Shown: in pieces, positions 17,944 to 17,960 of the stretch
How the letters are laid out: every line of letters starts with the position of its first letter
Position numbering within the stretch: the stretch's first letter is position 1
Assembly: GCA_026770575.1 (NCBI GenBank)
Contig: MU657724.1
Location: 13,326 to 31,285, forward strand
From: Pelagophyceae sp. CCMP2097
Lineage: Eukaryota; Sar; Pelagophyceae
DNA: 17,960 bases
Reading direction: 5' to 3'
The notes under the pieces: generated by a model
Database searches by the model: none
Told to the model about the DNA's origin: nothing
The model's input: only the letters and a program-made list of their open reading frames with translations
Made by a program: the position numbers and the translations under genes

Positions 17944-17960
17944 AGGACCCGAAGGGTCCT
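17944..17960. repeat. Perfect short hairpin at the window edge
   Basis: AGGACCC-GAA-GGGTCCT forms a 7-bp stem with a 3-base loop, reaching the last base of the window. Its context is cut off, so I cannot assign a role. Confidence 0.5.

Noticed and set aside
1..17960. Bacterial features (operons, CRISPR, prophage), tRNA or rRNA genes
   Set aside because: No Shine-Dalgarno-led gene chains, spaced repeats or rRNA-like blocks were seen, and no convincing tRNA cloverleaf. The genes are intron-containing and eukaryotic.

Overview
This window reads as nuclear DNA of a GC-rich, intron-bearing microbial eukaryote, not a prokaryote or virus. Codons are strongly GC-biased at the third position. Reading frames join only across GT...AG introns, which are about 36-190 bp long. 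The genes are eukaryotic: a PI3K-related ATR/Mec1 checkpoint kinase, a Pelle/RLK-like kinase with RING and WD40 domains, and a secretory sulfotransferase-like enzyme. The style resembles pelagophyte algae such as Aureococcus. That placement is inference from composition and gene type, not a database match.

Layout. Positions 1-2020 hold no gene I can support; they carry 12-bp GC-rich minisatellites (388-434 and 930-1210) and a 24-bp tandem duplication (1859-1906). On the + strand, 2021-3769 is a multi-exon sulfotransferase-like gene with an N-terminal signal peptide and very short introns. A convergent intergenic stretch (3770-4147) follows. The - strand from 13977 down to 4148 is one long ATR-type kinase gene of about ten exons and roughly 2,940 codons, with HEAT-like helices, UME, FAT, kinase and FATC regions in order. 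An AT-rich 3'/5' junction (about 13990-14155) separates it from the next - strand gene. That gene (17189 to 14156) encodes a 771-residue protein fusing a Ser/Thr kinase, a C3HC4 RING finger and a seven-bladed WD40 propeller; each blade is essentially its own 126-nt phase-0 exon. Just 45 bp upstream on the + strand is a possible divergent first exon (17234). The right edge is an AT-richer block bounded by a 14-bp inverted repeat (17379-17392 and 17921-17934) with TA flanks, a candidate non-autonomous Tc1/mariner-like or MITE element.

The three main genes share no obvious pathway. The most unusual is the kinase-RING-WD40 fusion, which combines phosphorylation, ubiquitin-ligase-type and recognition modules in one chain. 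Exon borders were worked out by hand from reading frame, splice dinucleotides and phase; those marked uncertain need transcript data.
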